Shown piece after piece: positions 8,702 through 17,389 of a stretch of 64,000 bases of DNA (positions within the stretch are counted from its first letter, which is position 1; the number at the start of each line of letters is the position of its first letter). Below the pieces are notes generated by a model. The model worked only from the letters and a program-made list of their open reading frames with translations, was not told the DNA's origin and searched no databases. This stretch comes from Paenibacillus sabuli (GTDB lineage: Bacteria > Bacillota > Bacilli > Paenibacillales > Paenibacillaceae), in the NCBI RefSeq assembly GCF_014705605.1, contig NZ_JACXIZ010000016.1:62001-126000 (forward strand), given 5' to 3'. The position numbers were made by a program, and so were the translations under genes.

Positions 8702-8977
8702 CAAGTAAAACGTAAATTTCCATTATAGTTTTTATTATCCTATTGATGTTGTGATTTGTCTTACTAATTTCGTGGTACGCTAGAATTAATCGGCTACAAA
8801 CCACCTTTAACATTTAGTTATAGTTGTAAAGTGAGAATGAAACTAACCGTTACTACCATAGTTTCGTTTGTAAAGCTTGTAGTTCTCTCGGTGACACAAC
8901 CATGACCATAATTAATCTAATTATTTTTAAATGTTAAAAAATATTTTTATATATTAAATAACAAAATATTCTTATTT
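8702..8977. other. AT-rich intergenic region, nothing recognised
   Basis: About 275 AT-rich bases between the truncated acyltransferase and the small exported gene. No coding frame with a ribosome-binding site, and no clear repeat. It probably marks the scar where the 3' part of the acyltransferase gene was lost. Confidence 0.4.
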
Positions 8978-9301
8978 TCAATAGATATCAATAAATAGAT
9001 TATAATTAAATAAAAATTTTTGAAAGGTTTTATCATCAAGCTTTTTATCAAACAATTTGACGTTAAGCACATAACCGCTGAGCGCAAAAAACAAACAAAC
9101 GGCAAATTGTCCATTATAAAATAAGTTAACAGGAGAATATCCGTACCAAGTATCCCATTTAAAATGAGCTTGTTCCGCTTTTCCATTCAACGCTGCTGGA
9201 TAAAATACTTGTATGTAGTGTGAAATCACGACAACTAGTGCAGCAAGTCCCCTTAGACCATCTAAATAAAACAACTTATTATTACTAGAAAGGTCTTTCA
9301 T
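8978..9301 (-). pseudogene. N-terminal fragment of an acyltransferase-3 (OafA/YrhL-like) protein
   Basis: The frame from ATG 9301 (GGGAG upstream) encodes about 107 residues. It begins with the acyltransferase-3 hallmark FYLDGLRGLAALVVVISHY, including the catalytic His region, and continues to QFAVCLFFALSGYVL. Full-length family members have ten or so membrane segments and 350-400 residues. Here the similarity ends after LFDKKLDDKTFQKF and the frame stops, so about two thirds is missing. The family transfers acyl groups to surface polysaccharides; this copy should be inactive. It closes the AT-rich island on the right. Confidence 0.75.
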
Positions 9302-9571
9302 TATGTTTTCTCCCTTCGATGCATAAACCAACCATTCTCGGAAACTGTGGCCGTGGCCAATAACTTGAACAGGCCTTTATCAAATTCCGCCGCCTGAATC
9401 TCCTTCTCGATTTCCAGATATTATAATAATAGACGTCCATTTTTTGAATATGTTTCATTTTATGGAGAAAAATTTTGGATACTAGGAAGGTGATCGAAGA
9501 AATAGAGGGCTTATAAGCTGGAACACGTATTCGGAAGATAGGGCGGAAGCGCAAGTCAAATTTTCGAGCTG
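9302..9571. other. Short intergenic region with a possible gene-end remnant
   Basis: On the minus strand a short open stretch ends in LLATATVSENGWFMHRR just before the acyltransferase start. It reads like the tail of a lost protein, but I cannot name a family and it has no start. Otherwise nothing is recognised. Confidence 0.3.
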
Positions 9572-9616
9572 AAAACAGCAAGCGCCGGTTCGCTCGAACC
9601 GGTGCTTGCTGTTTTT
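9572..9616 (-). terminator. Intrinsic terminator after the aldo/keto reductase gene
   Basis: A long hairpin of AAAACAGCAAGC plus GCCGGTTCG pairing with CGAACCGG plus TGCTTGCTGTTTT, followed by T residues on both strands. It lies just beyond the leftward gene ending at 9639 and is probably bidirectional, insulating the AT-rich island. Confidence 0.9.
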
Positions 9617-9638
9617 CGCTTACTATCGAGATCGGATT

Positions 9639-10472
9639 TTAGAAATTAAAATTGTCCGGATCGGCCCCGACGCGGGTATCGGTGTTGAGCGTGTCGATCT
9701 GCGCCATATCCTCGGCGGAGAGCTCGAAGTCGAAGACATCGGCGTTCTCGCGAATGCGGGACGGGGTGATCGACTTCGGGATCGTCACGATGCCCTGCTG
9801 CAGGTCCCAGCGCAGGATGATCTGCGCGGGCGTCTTGCCGTACTTGGCCGCCAGTTGGACGAACAGTTCATGCTCCAGCAGCTCCTTGCCCTGCATCAGC
9901 GGGCTCCACGCCTCGAACTGGATGCCCTGCTCGCGGCAATACCCGCGCAGCGGCGCCTGCGACAGACGCGGATGGCATTCGACCTGATTCACCATCGGGA
10001 CGAGCTCGCTGCTTGTCTTCAGATCCTCCAGGTGGTGGATGTGGAAGTTGCTGACGCCGACGGCGCGCACGCGCTTGTCCGAATAGAGCCGCTCCAGGGC
10101 GCGCCACGTCTGCTTGTACTTGCCCTTCACCGGCCAGTGGATGAGGTACAGGTCGGCGTAGTCCAGCCCGAGCCGCTGCAGGCTCTGCTCATAGGCGGCC
10201 AGTGCGGAGTCGTAGCCCTGGTCGGCATTCCATACCTTGGTCGTCACGAAGAGCTGCTCGCGCGGCACGCCAGAGTCGCGAATCGCCCGTCCCACGCCTT
10301 CTTCATTGCCGTATACCGCGGCGGTGTCGATGCTGCGGTAGCCATGCTCGATGGCGGTGCGGACTGAGCTCTCCACCTCTTGCCCATCTTCCACCCGCCA
10401 TACGCCCAGGCCCAGCCAGGGCATCTCAACGCCGTTGTGCAGCTTTGTCGTATCTGCCAGATGAGTCGGCAT
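9639..10472 (-). CDS. Aldo/keto reductase
   Basis: NADPH-dependent carbonyl reductase of the AKR superfamily (277 residues), cytoplasmic. The catalytic tetrad is visible: Asp in YRSIDTAAVYGNE, Tyr in the same motif, Lys in VTTKVWN and His in LIHWPV. The family signatures VGVSNF and VNQVECHP follow, and the C-terminal IPKSITPSRIREN is the NADP-phosphate-binding segment. Length is normal for AKR5-like enzymes. ATG 10472 is preferred over ATG 10478 because the GGAGGA site is about eight bases away from it and nearly touches the other. It stands alone, with its own terminator. Substrate not deducible. Confidence 0.93.
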   Translation of the reverse strand: MPTHLADTTKLHNGVEMPWLGLGVWRVEDGQEVESSVRTAIEHGYRSIDTAAVYGNEEGVGRAIRDSGVPREQLFVTTKVWNADQGYDSALAAYEQSLQRLGLDYADLYLIHWPVKGKYKQTWRALERLYSDKRVRAVGVSNFHIHHLEDLKTSSELVPMVNQVECHPRLSQAPLRGYCREQGIQFEAWSPLMQGKELLEHELFVQLAAKYGKTPAQIILRWDLQQGIVTIPKSITPSRIRENADVFDFELSAEDMAQIDTLNTDTRVGADPDNFNF

Positions 10473-10569
10473 CGTCATTCTCCTCCTTGGTCGGTCAGTG
10501 TCCTCCTAACCATACCAAAGTCGGGGCCGCGCTCGCAAATGCGCACGCGGGACGCGAGGCGGTCGCGTC

Positions 10570-13545
10570 CTACGATGCCCCGGGCGCTTCGATCCGCACG
10601 TACGGATAGTGCTCCGCATGCCGATTGGACGCCAGGCTGACGAACGGGCTGACGGTCTGCTCCGGGCCCAGCAGCACGAAGGAGGCGATGCGGTCCAAGC
10701 CGAGGCGCTCGTTCACGAATGCGCTCACGTCGAGGCTGTACCAGCCGGGATCCTCCATCTCCAGCTCGCCGACTGTCACGCGGAGCGCGGCGGACGGCTG
10801 CGTGTTCCAGGTCAGCGTCTGGCCCTGCCAGGCATTGTCCGCGACCCCGTATACCGACACTGTGACCGGGTCGGACGCGGTATTCTTGTACACGTACAGG
10901 GTCGCGCTGGCGGCGCTGGCCGCCTCGTAATCCGCCATGTCCAGCTGCAGGTAGGCGCGTCGCTCGTAGCTCTTGTTGTTGTGGTCGGACTTGACGACGA
11001 GGCCGGCGGCCTGCCCGTAGTTGGTATCGGCGTGCTGGCCGCCGGTGACGTACGTATTGTCCGTCATCATGTAGCGGCCGTCGTCGGGGGCCGTGCTCAG
11101 CTCGCCCGCGAGCGCGCCCGAACGATGGCCCGCCGCGTCGAATGCCTGGACGGCAAAGGCGTACGCGGTCGCCGGACTAAGTCCGCTCACTGGGTAAGCA
11201 TGCGTATCGCCGTCCACCGTATCCAGCAGCACGCCGTCCCGGTAGATCTCGTACCCGGCCACGCCGCGGTCGTCGACAGCTGCCGGCCAATTGACGGTCA
11301 GGCGGCTCTGCATTGTCTGGCTGCCGGCCAGCGCCGGCCGCACCGGCCAGATCGGGCGGACGGAATCATCGGCGAGCCGTGCGATATACGGCTGCTCCGT
11401 CGCTTGCTCGCGGGCGTGCAGCCGGACGTAGGCCGGCGACTTGGCCGGGATCTCCAGCATGAAGGCCGCCGCCTGCTGCGGGTCCAGTCCATTGAGATAG
11501 CTCGTGACATCGAGGCTGTACCAGCCTGCGCCTGCGATGGTCACGTCGCCGATCAAGACGCGCCCGGCGGGATCGGGCGGATCGTTCCAGGTGATCGCGC
11601 TCTCTGACCAGGCATCGTCCGCCAGCCCCCACACGCGCACGTCGACCGGATCGACCGGCGTCGCGCTGTATACGCGCAGCTCCGCCTCATCGCCGCCGCT
11701 GCTGTCCCACTCGGCCACATCGGCCTTCAGATAGGCGCGGCGCACGTAGGCGGGATTAGTGTCGCCCTTGACGGCTAGATTGACGGCTGTGCCGTAATTC
11801 GTATCCGGCGCCCCCCCGTACGTATAGGCATCCTGGGTGATCGGGTAGCCGGTGGGCATCTGCGGCTCGGGGGCGGGCGGATTCGTAGGCGTCCGTCCGG
11901 TCCGTCTGGCGAGCTGATCCGCGTAGAGCGACTGCGGGCTGAGCGTCTCGCCCAGACCGACGCCCTCGGCCCAGTCCTCAGGCGCCGTCTCGACGCCGCT
12001 CATCTGCGTCGGTGTTGTCTTGACCCCCGGCGTGGTGCCGCTCGTGCCGATGATGTAGCCGTAGCCGTATTGGCGCGAATCGACGGCGGTCTGTTGCAGA
12101 TAGCCCGGCAGTCCGCCATAGCTCTGCGTGTTCCAGAACGTATTCTGCGTGCCGGTCTGTCCGTGCACCAGCACGCTGCCGTAATTGCGGAAGACCGATT
12201 CGATGGTGTCGTTGTGCAGCGTCGTATTGTCGAACAGATTGCCCATGCTCAGGAAATTGTGAAAGTCGCTGACATGCAGCGGATCGGTCGACGTATTGCG
12301 GTACAGCACGTTGCCGCTGGCGGCCATGTGCTGGAAGCTGAAATTGTGCCGGCCGTAGGAAGCGCGGCTGTCCTGAATCAGGCCTTCGTTGCCGCCTGAG
12401 GTGAACATGTAGCCGTTGCCGCCCCCGGCGATCGACTGGGGCGAGGACATGACGCAGTCGATGACGGTCACGCCGCGCGTGCGCAGCGATTTGATGCCGT
12501 TGGAGAGCAGGTGATGATCGGCATCGTTGACCTCCGGGCGGTAGGAGTGCACACGTCGCACCCAGCTGTCCACAGCATGCACTAGCAGGACGGCATTGCT
12601 CGAATGCGCGTCGTAAGCGCCAGTGCCGGCCGTATTGTAATCCGTGCCCGTCCAGCCGGTCTTCGTATTCTCCCGATTGCCGATGGACAGGTCCTCCACG
12701 CCGACCTCGGCGATATGAGGGGCCACCTTGTAGACGCGCGCGTCGTCGCGCGCCAGGAGCGGGTAGCGGGTCGGGATATCGATGGTGACGGTTCGCTCTG
12801 TCTCGTCGATCGCGGCGATCTGCCGATAGAAGGCAGGGCCACGCAGCGACGTGTTCCAGTATCCGACCATGCCGTGGTCCGCCATGAAGCCCTCTGTGAC
12901 CGAGCCGGCCACGACGATCCAATCGCCTGTCTGCAGGTCGTCCACCGACTCCAGGGCGAAGGTCGTCGAGTCGCTCGGTATGTCGGACGTTGCATAGACG
13001 GCGTCGGTGACCGGCTCGTACCAGTCTCCCTCCGGCGGCTTGATCAGAATGATGCTCTTCTGCCGCATATAGGTGTCGTCGTTGTAGAGGAAGGTCTGCT
13101 CCGGTCCGGCGCCCCGCAGCACGACGTTGCTGTACGGAATGGCCAGCGCGTAAGGATTGGCGCCCTGCGGCTTGATGCGATAGGTGCCGGGGGGCAGGTA
13201 GACGACTCCGCCGCCCGCCAGGCCGACGTCGTCGATCGCCTGCTGGATGGCGGCCGTCGCGTCAGCCGTCCCTCCGGCGTCGGCCGCGTACGGTGCCGCC
13301 GTGACGTCTACGTGCAAGCCATAGACGACATCGGGGATCGAGCGCTCCCCCTTGGCATAGCCGGCGTACGAGAAGTCGTGCAGGAAGCGGCCCTCGGCGT
13401 CGCTATAGCCCGGCGTCCAGTCGTCCGGATACAGCGCGCTGCGCCACGTCGGGGCAGGGTCGGCCCGCAGTTGCGCCGGCGGCGCGGCCAGCAGCAGCAG
13501 GGCGACAATCAGTAAAGGCAGCATCCGTCTCATCCAGTTCATCAT
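10570..13545 (-). CDS. Secreted pectate-lyase-fold protein with two DNRLRE-type modules
   Basis: Exported protein of 991 residues. A signal peptide (MRRMLPLLIVALLLLAAPPA) is followed by a pectate-lyase-3-type right-handed beta-helix at about 70-480; GGVVYLPPGTYRI is its usual first-coil motif. A DNRLRE/CBM96-like module follows (about 565-730), then a fibronectin type III domain (about 732-823), then a second DNRLRE-like module (about 825-987). Each DNRLRE module has the NYG, RRAYL/LKADV and GWYSLDVTS signatures. The start is the first ATG after GGGAGG. It is the last gene of module B, behind the permeases and the binding protein. Likely role: cleaving or binding extracellular polysaccharide whose products the transporter imports. 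Enzyme class is unproven, because this fold includes lyases and hydrolases. Confidence 0.85.
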   Translation of the reverse strand: MMNWMRRMLPLLIVALLLLAAPPAQLRADPAPTWRSALYPDDWTPGYSDAEGRFLHDFSYAGYAKGERSIPDVVYGLHVDVTAAPYAADAGGTADATAAIQQAIDDVGLAGGGVVYLPPGTYRIKPQGANPYALAIPYSNVVLRGAGPEQTFLYNDDTYMRQKSIILIKPPEGDWYEPVTDAVYATSDIPSDSTTFALESVDDLQTGDWIVVAGSVTEGFMADHGMVGYWNTSLRGPAFYRQIAAIDETERTVTIDIPTRYPLLARDDARVYKVAPHIAEVGVEDLSIGNRENTKTGWTGTDYNTAGTGAYDAHSSNAVLLVHAVDSWVRRVHSYRPEVNDADHHLLSNGIKSLRTRGVTVIDCVMSSPQSIAGGGNGYMFTSGGNEGLIQDSRASYGRHNFSFQHMAASGNVLYRNTSTDPLHVSDFHNFLSMGNLFDNTTLHNDTIESVFRNYGSVLVHGQTGTQNTFWNTQSYGGLPGYLQQTAVDSRQYGYGYIIGTSGTTPGVKTTPTQMSGVETAPEDWAEGVGLGETLSPQSLYADQLARRTGRTPTNPPAPEPQMPTGYPITQDAYTYGGAPDTNYGTAVNLAVKGDTNPAYVRRAYLKADVAEWDSSGGDEAELRVYSATPVDPVDVRVWGLADDAWSESAITWNDPPDPAGRVLIGDVTIAGAGWYSLDVTSYLNGLDPQQAAAFMLEIPAKSPAYVRLHAREQATEQPYIARLADDSVRPIWPVRPALAGSQTMQSRLTVNWPAAVDDRGVAGYEIYRDGVLLDTVDGDTHAYPVSGLSPATAYAFAVQAFDAAGHRSGALAGELSTAPDDGRYMMTDNTYVTGGQHADTNYGQAAGLVVKSDHNNKSYERRAYLQLDMADYEAASAASATLYVYKNTASDPVTVSVYGVADNAWQGQTLTWNTQPSAALRVTVGELEMEDPGWYSLDVSAFVNERLGLDRIASFVLLGPEQTVSPFVSLASNRHAEHYPYVRIEAPGAS

Positions 13546-13577
13546 TCCTTCACGCCTCCCAGATACAGCATGTTTTT

Positions 13578-13591
13578 TTGAAACGCTTACA
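13578..13591 (-). promoter_or_regulatory. Candidate cre (CcpA) box before the beta-helix gene
   Basis: On the minus strand TGTAAGCGTTTCAA matches the 14-base cre consensus TGWAARCGYTWNCW at 13 positions. It lies about 33 bp upstream of the chosen start at 13545, inside the gap after the binding-protein gene, so it could repress the last gene of the operon by roadblock. Confidence 0.5.
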
Positions 13592-13664
13592 ATAATCCTC
13601 AAAAGAGAGGCCCCCATTGCTTCCCGGCAGGACGGGTTGACCGCCGTGCCGGGAGGCGTCGCAA

Positions 13665-15272
13665 TTAGCGGCCGATCAAGTTATACCATGCGCGGGCGCG
13701 CGCCGTCACCTCCTCGCCGCCGCTCTTGGTCCACTTGTCCACGAATTCGTCGAACTTGTCGATCGGCCATTCGCCGATGATGATTTTGCTCATGTATTCC
13801 TGGTACATCGTATGGTTCTTCAGATCGGAGTAGCCGTCATAGATGGAGGAAGGAATACCGTCCCCGGCGACCGTCTTGCCGTAGGGCTGCATCTCCGCTA
13901 CGATCGCATCGCGCATCTCGAAGACCCGCAGCTGCTCCGGCGTCGAGGAATCGCGCTGGAACTGGGCCTGGAGCTGAACCTCGTCCATGCCGGTGATGAA
14001 GCTCGCCAGCATCCTGGTCTCCTGCCGGTCGGGGTCGCTCGGCAGCAGGATGCGCTTGCCGTCTTGCACCTCGTAGTGCATCCCCTCGACGCCGAGCTGC
14101 ACCTGCTCCGCATGAGCCGGGTCGGCCGACCATTCCAGCAGCGAGAGTGCGTCGATCGTCGTCTGCTCGTCCTTGTCGGCGATCACCCACATCGGGCGGT
14201 TGATCTGCGTATTGGTGATGAAGCCGTCGTAGCCGTCCACCTCGGGCAGGCCGAGCGCGACCAGGTTGACGTCCGGGTTGACCTTGGCGATATTCTCGAT
14301 GCGCACGTTCATGCCCTGATTGATGTGGTACCAGCTGCCGACCTTGTCGTTGTAGATCTTGGCGGTCCATTCGCTGCCTTTGTTCAGGAACGTATTGGGG
14401 TCGAGCAGCCGCTCCCGGTACAGCATCTGGGCAAATTCCAGCGCCGCCTTCATATTCGGCGTGATCGCGGAGTAGGTCAGCTCGCCGTCGTACAGGTCCC
14501 ACATCGGCAGCCCCTCCCACATGGCAACGCCGTACATGCCGAACAGATGATCCATCCAGCGGCCCTGCTCGCGTCCGGTCACGGGGATCTCGTCGCTCGG
14601 GTCGCCGTTGCCGTTGGCGTCCTGATCGCGAAACGCCCGAAGCACCTCGACGTATTCGTCCTTCGTCCGCGGCAGCTCCATCCCGACATTGTCCAGCCAA
14701 TCCTGTCGAATGTACGCACCGTAATACGTATAGGTCTGGACGAGCGGCACGTAGTAGATGCGGCCCTCGCCGGAAGGGTCGGCGCTGCGCACCACATCCC
14801 ACACCTCCTGCGGGATACGGTCCCATACATGCGGCGCGTACTCCGGCAGCAGCTCGGTCAGGTCGGCCAGCGCGCCCTGCTTCATCAGCGCGGCTTCGTT
14901 GCCCTGCCACGGCATGAACAGGTCCGGCAGCTCGCCGCTGGCGATGCGCGTGTTCAGCTTCTGCACGTAGGCGCTGCCGCTGTTCCAGGCGACGAAGGGC
15001 ATGTACAGCCCGACGCCGGTATCGGCTTGCACCATTTTGGAGTAGGGGCCGTCTTTTTCGATGGCGAAGGTGCTGTCCAGATTGCGCCATACCTCGATAT
15101 AGCGCGTCTCCTCGGCCTTGCCCTGACCGCCAGGGTCGCCACCGTTCCCCGCATTCGTCCGATTCCCGTCGCTTTGCTCCCCGGCATTGCCGCCGCTGCA
15201 GCCGCTCAGTACCGCCGTAGCCAGTACGGCGCCCATGGCGGCGTATCCCCATCTGCGTGGTGTGTGTGCCAT
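13665..15272 (-). CDS. Extracellular solute-binding lipoprotein, family 1 (module B)
   Basis: Sugar-binding lipoprotein of 535 residues. The N-terminus has a twin basic start, a hydrophobic core and the lipobox VLSGC (Cys at about residue 25), then a long Gly/Asn-rich linker. The EF-hand-like loop DQDANGNGDPSDEIPVTG is present, as in many LplA-like proteins. The C-terminal helix EFVDKWTKSGGEEV is typical. It lies downstream of the YtcP-type gene and upstream of the secreted beta-helix protein in one leftward operon. The ligand is inferred to be an oligosaccharide released by the beta-helix protein. Confidence 0.92.
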   Translation of the reverse strand: MAHTPRRWGYAAMGAVLATAVLSGCSGGNAGEQSDGNRTNAGNGGDPGGQGKAEETRYIEVWRNLDSTFAIEKDGPYSKMVQADTGVGLYMPFVAWNSGSAYVQKLNTRIASGELPDLFMPWQGNEAALMKQGALADLTELLPEYAPHVWDRIPQEVWDVVRSADPSGEGRIYYVPLVQTYTYYGAYIRQDWLDNVGMELPRTKDEYVEVLRAFRDQDANGNGDPSDEIPVTGREQGRWMDHLFGMYGVAMWEGLPMWDLYDGELTYSAITPNMKAALEFAQMLYRERLLDPNTFLNKGSEWTAKIYNDKVGSWYHINQGMNVRIENIAKVNPDVNLVALGLPEVDGYDGFITNTQINRPMWVIADKDEQTTIDALSLLEWSADPAHAEQVQLGVEGMHYEVQDGKRILLPSDPDRQETRMLASFITGMDEVQLQAQFQRDSSTPEQLRVFEMRDAIVAEMQPYGKTVAGDGIPSSIYDGYSDLKNHTMYQEYMSKIIIGEWPIDKFDEFVDKWTKSGGEEVTARARAWYNLIGR

Positions 15273-15343
15273 CTGCTGACATCCCTCTTTCTCGTGTTAA
15301 ATTGACGTTGCTAGACTTGCTAGACCTTCTAGACCTGCGTGAC

Positions 15344-16216
15344 CTACTTGACGGAGCCGAGCGTGGCACCCTTGACGAAGTGTTGCTGCAAGAACGGGTA
15401 CACCGCCAAAATCGGTACCGTGGCGAAGATCACCGTAGCGGCCTTCAGCGTCGCATTGTTGTACGGCACGCTGCCTTCGAAGCCGCTGGCCAGCGTCGAC
15501 TCCGTGCTGACCATATACTCCCGCAGGCGCAGCTGAAGCGGATACAGATGCTGATTGTCGATGAACATCAGCGGGTGCATGAACTGGTTCCACAGCATGA
15601 CGGCGTAGAAGATACCGAGTGTAGCCAGCACCGCCTTGGAGATCGGCAGCACCAGGTGGAACAAGGTCCGGAAATAACCGCAGCCCTCCATCTGGGCGGC
15701 TTCTTCCAGCTCGCGCGGCAGCTCCCGGAAGAAGGTGCGCATAATAATCAGATTGTACGCGGTCAGCAGATTGGGGACAATCAGCACCCAGAAATTATCG
15801 TATAATCCGATCTCCCGGACCGTCAAAAAGTACGGAATGATCGGATAGCGGAAGATCATCGTGATCACGACCATGACGGCCAGCAGCCGAGCCGGGCGAA
15901 ATTCCCGCTTGGACATCGGGTACGCCATCAGCGCCGTGAGCAGCAGACAGAGCGTCGTGCCCAGTACCGTGACGACGACCGTCAGGCCGAACGAGCGCCA
16001 CAGCGCCGTCCGCTCGACGATCTTGGCCCACGAGGCCAGGGTGAAGTCGACCGGCCACAGGAACACCCGGCCCGCGTCGACGGCGTACGGCGAGCTGAAG
16101 GAGGTGGACACCACCTTGAGCAGCGGCACCAGCATCAGGAAGCCGAAGGCGCCCAGCGCGAGGATGACGCCAAGGCGAAATAGCCGCTCGCCGAGACTTG
16201 CTTGCATGGCAGGCAT
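15344..16216 (-). CDS. CUT1 sugar ABC transporter permease, YtcP/MalG type (module B)
   Basis: Membrane subunit of 290 residues. The start ATG 16216 follows GGAGGG, which overlaps the end of the LplB-type gene; the stop and start are separated by one base, indicating coupled translation. Six membrane segments begin at LGVILALGAFGFLMLVPLL. The EEAAQMEGCGYFRTLFHLVLP loop is the EAA motif. The C-terminus YPFLQQHFVKGATLGSVK is the standard YtcP ending. Middle gene of the module B operon. Family firm, substrate unknown. Confidence 0.94.
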   Translation of the reverse strand: MPAMQASLGERLFRLGVILALGAFGFLMLVPLLKVVSTSFSSPYAVDAGRVFLWPVDFTLASWAKIVERTALWRSFGLTVVVTVLGTTLCLLLTALMAYPMSKREFRPARLLAVMVVITMIFRYPIIPYFLTVREIGLYDNFWVLIVPNLLTAYNLIIMRTFFRELPRELEEAAQMEGCGYFRTLFHLVLPISKAVLATLGIFYAVMLWNQFMHPLMFIDNQHLYPLQLRLREYMVSTESTLASGFEGSVPYNNATLKAATVIFATVPILAVYPFLQQHFVKGATLGSVK

Positions 16217-16217
16217 A

Positions 16218-17186
16218 TCAGAACAACCCTCCTTCCCGCTGGTAGCGCTTGGCCAGGCTATTGAAGCCCAGCACCAGGACAAGTCCGATGACGGACTGGA
16301 ACAGCCCGATCGCCGTCGTGGAGCTGTACTGCGCCTCGATGATGCCGACCCGGTAGACGTACGTGTCGATGACGTCTCCGACGCCGTAGGTCATCGGCGT
16401 CAGCAGATTGTAGATCTGCTCGAAGCTCAGGTCCAGGAAGTGGCCGATCTGCAGCAGGAACAGCACCAGGACGGTCGGCATGATGAGCGGCAGCGTGATG
16501 CTGAAGATCTGCCGGATCCGCCCCGCGCCATCCACCAGCGCTGACTCGTACACCTCCGGGTTGATGCCGGCGATCGCCGCCAGGAGCACGATCGTGCCCC
16601 ATCCGGCGTCGCGCCAGATGCTCGTCAGCACGACGATGCTGCGGAAGAAGCGCTCCTCCTGCATGAACAGCACCGGCTCCAGGCCGACCCACTCGCGCAG
16701 CGCATTGACGATCCCGGTATTGGAGAGCACGTCGAAGGTGATGCCGGCGATGATGACCCAGGAGAAGAAGTGCGGCACGTAATAGATCGTCTGCAGCGTC
16801 CGCTTGTACGCCATGCTGCGCAGCTCGTTGAACAGCAGCGCCAGCACAATTGGGAACGGAAACACGAAGACGAGGTTGTACAGCCCGATCAGCAGCGTGT
16901 TGCGAAAAACACGGGCAAAATCGGGGTACTCGAAAAAGGCTCGAAAATGCTTCCATCCGACCCAAGGGCTCTCCGCCAGCCCCTTGAAGATCATGTAATC
17001 CTTGAAGGCGATGACCGATCCGGCGAGCGGCACGTACTTGAAGACGAGAAAAAACAGTACGCCGGGCATCGCCATCGCGTATAAGGGCCAGTAGTTGCGC
17101 AATTCGCGCAGCAGTCCTTGCCGTTGTGGCCGCGCGCCAACCGCCGTGTTGTGCGAAGTCCGCCTCGCTTGGGCGGCGTCTGCCAT
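16218..17186 (-). CDS. CUT1 sugar ABC transporter permease, LplB type (module B)
   Basis: First gene of the module B operon, 322 residues. A basic N-terminal extension precedes membrane segment one (WPLYAMAMPGVLFFLVFKYVP). The FKDYMIFKG, YVPHFFSWVI and EAA-loop (ESALVDGAGRIRQIFSITLP) motifs are all present, and the C-terminus is KRYQREGGLF. ATG 17186 has AGGGG upstream. It is transcribed away from the kinase/regulator pair that starts at 17390, leaving a ~200-bp shared control region. Confidence 0.94.
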   Translation of the reverse strand: MADAAQARRTSHNTAVGARPQRQGLLRELRNYWPLYAMAMPGVLFFLVFKYVPLAGSVIAFKDYMIFKGLAESPWVGWKHFRAFFEYPDFARVFRNTLLIGLYNLVFVFPFPIVLALLFNELRSMAYKRTLQTIYYVPHFFSWVIIAGITFDVLSNTGIVNALREWVGLEPVLFMQEERFFRSIVVLTSIWRDAGWGTIVLLAAIAGINPEVYESALVDGAGRIRQIFSITLPLIMPTVLVLFLLQIGHFLDLSFEQIYNLLTPMTYGVGDVIDTYVYRVGIIEAQYSSTTAIGLFQSVIGLVLVLGFNSLAKRYQREGGLF

Positions 17187-17323
17187 GAGTATCCCCTGCT
17201 TTCTGGCTTGCGCCTTTTGGTTGCGCTTTCATTATAACTGTCGGTCTGGCCGAGTACGATGGGACATCGTTCACATTATAGGGGGACATCGTTCAGGTGT
17301 TGGGCCGAATGCTCATCTTGCGG

Positions 17324-17352
17324 TTGCGGTGGCGTGGCGGGCTCCTTATAAT
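17324..17352 (+). promoter_or_regulatory. Possible promoter of the module B sensor kinase
   Basis: A perfect -10 TATAAT at 17347-17352 has a weak -35 (TTGCGG, 17324-17329) at 17 bp spacing. It lies about 40 bp before the kinase start. The -35 is poor, so activation or an extended context would be needed. Confidence 0.4.
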
Positions 17353-17366
17353 GGACATACTCCGAT

Positions 17367-17380
17367 TGTAAGCGTTCGCA
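17367..17380 (+). promoter_or_regulatory. Candidate cre (CcpA) box at the module B control region
   Basis: TGTAAGCGTTCGCA matches the cre consensus at 13 of 14 positions. It lies just downstream of the TATAAT at 17347 and immediately upstream of the kinase start, so it is placed to block transcription of the two-component genes when a preferred carbon source is present. Confidence 0.5.
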
Positions 17381-17389
17381 GAAGAGGGG

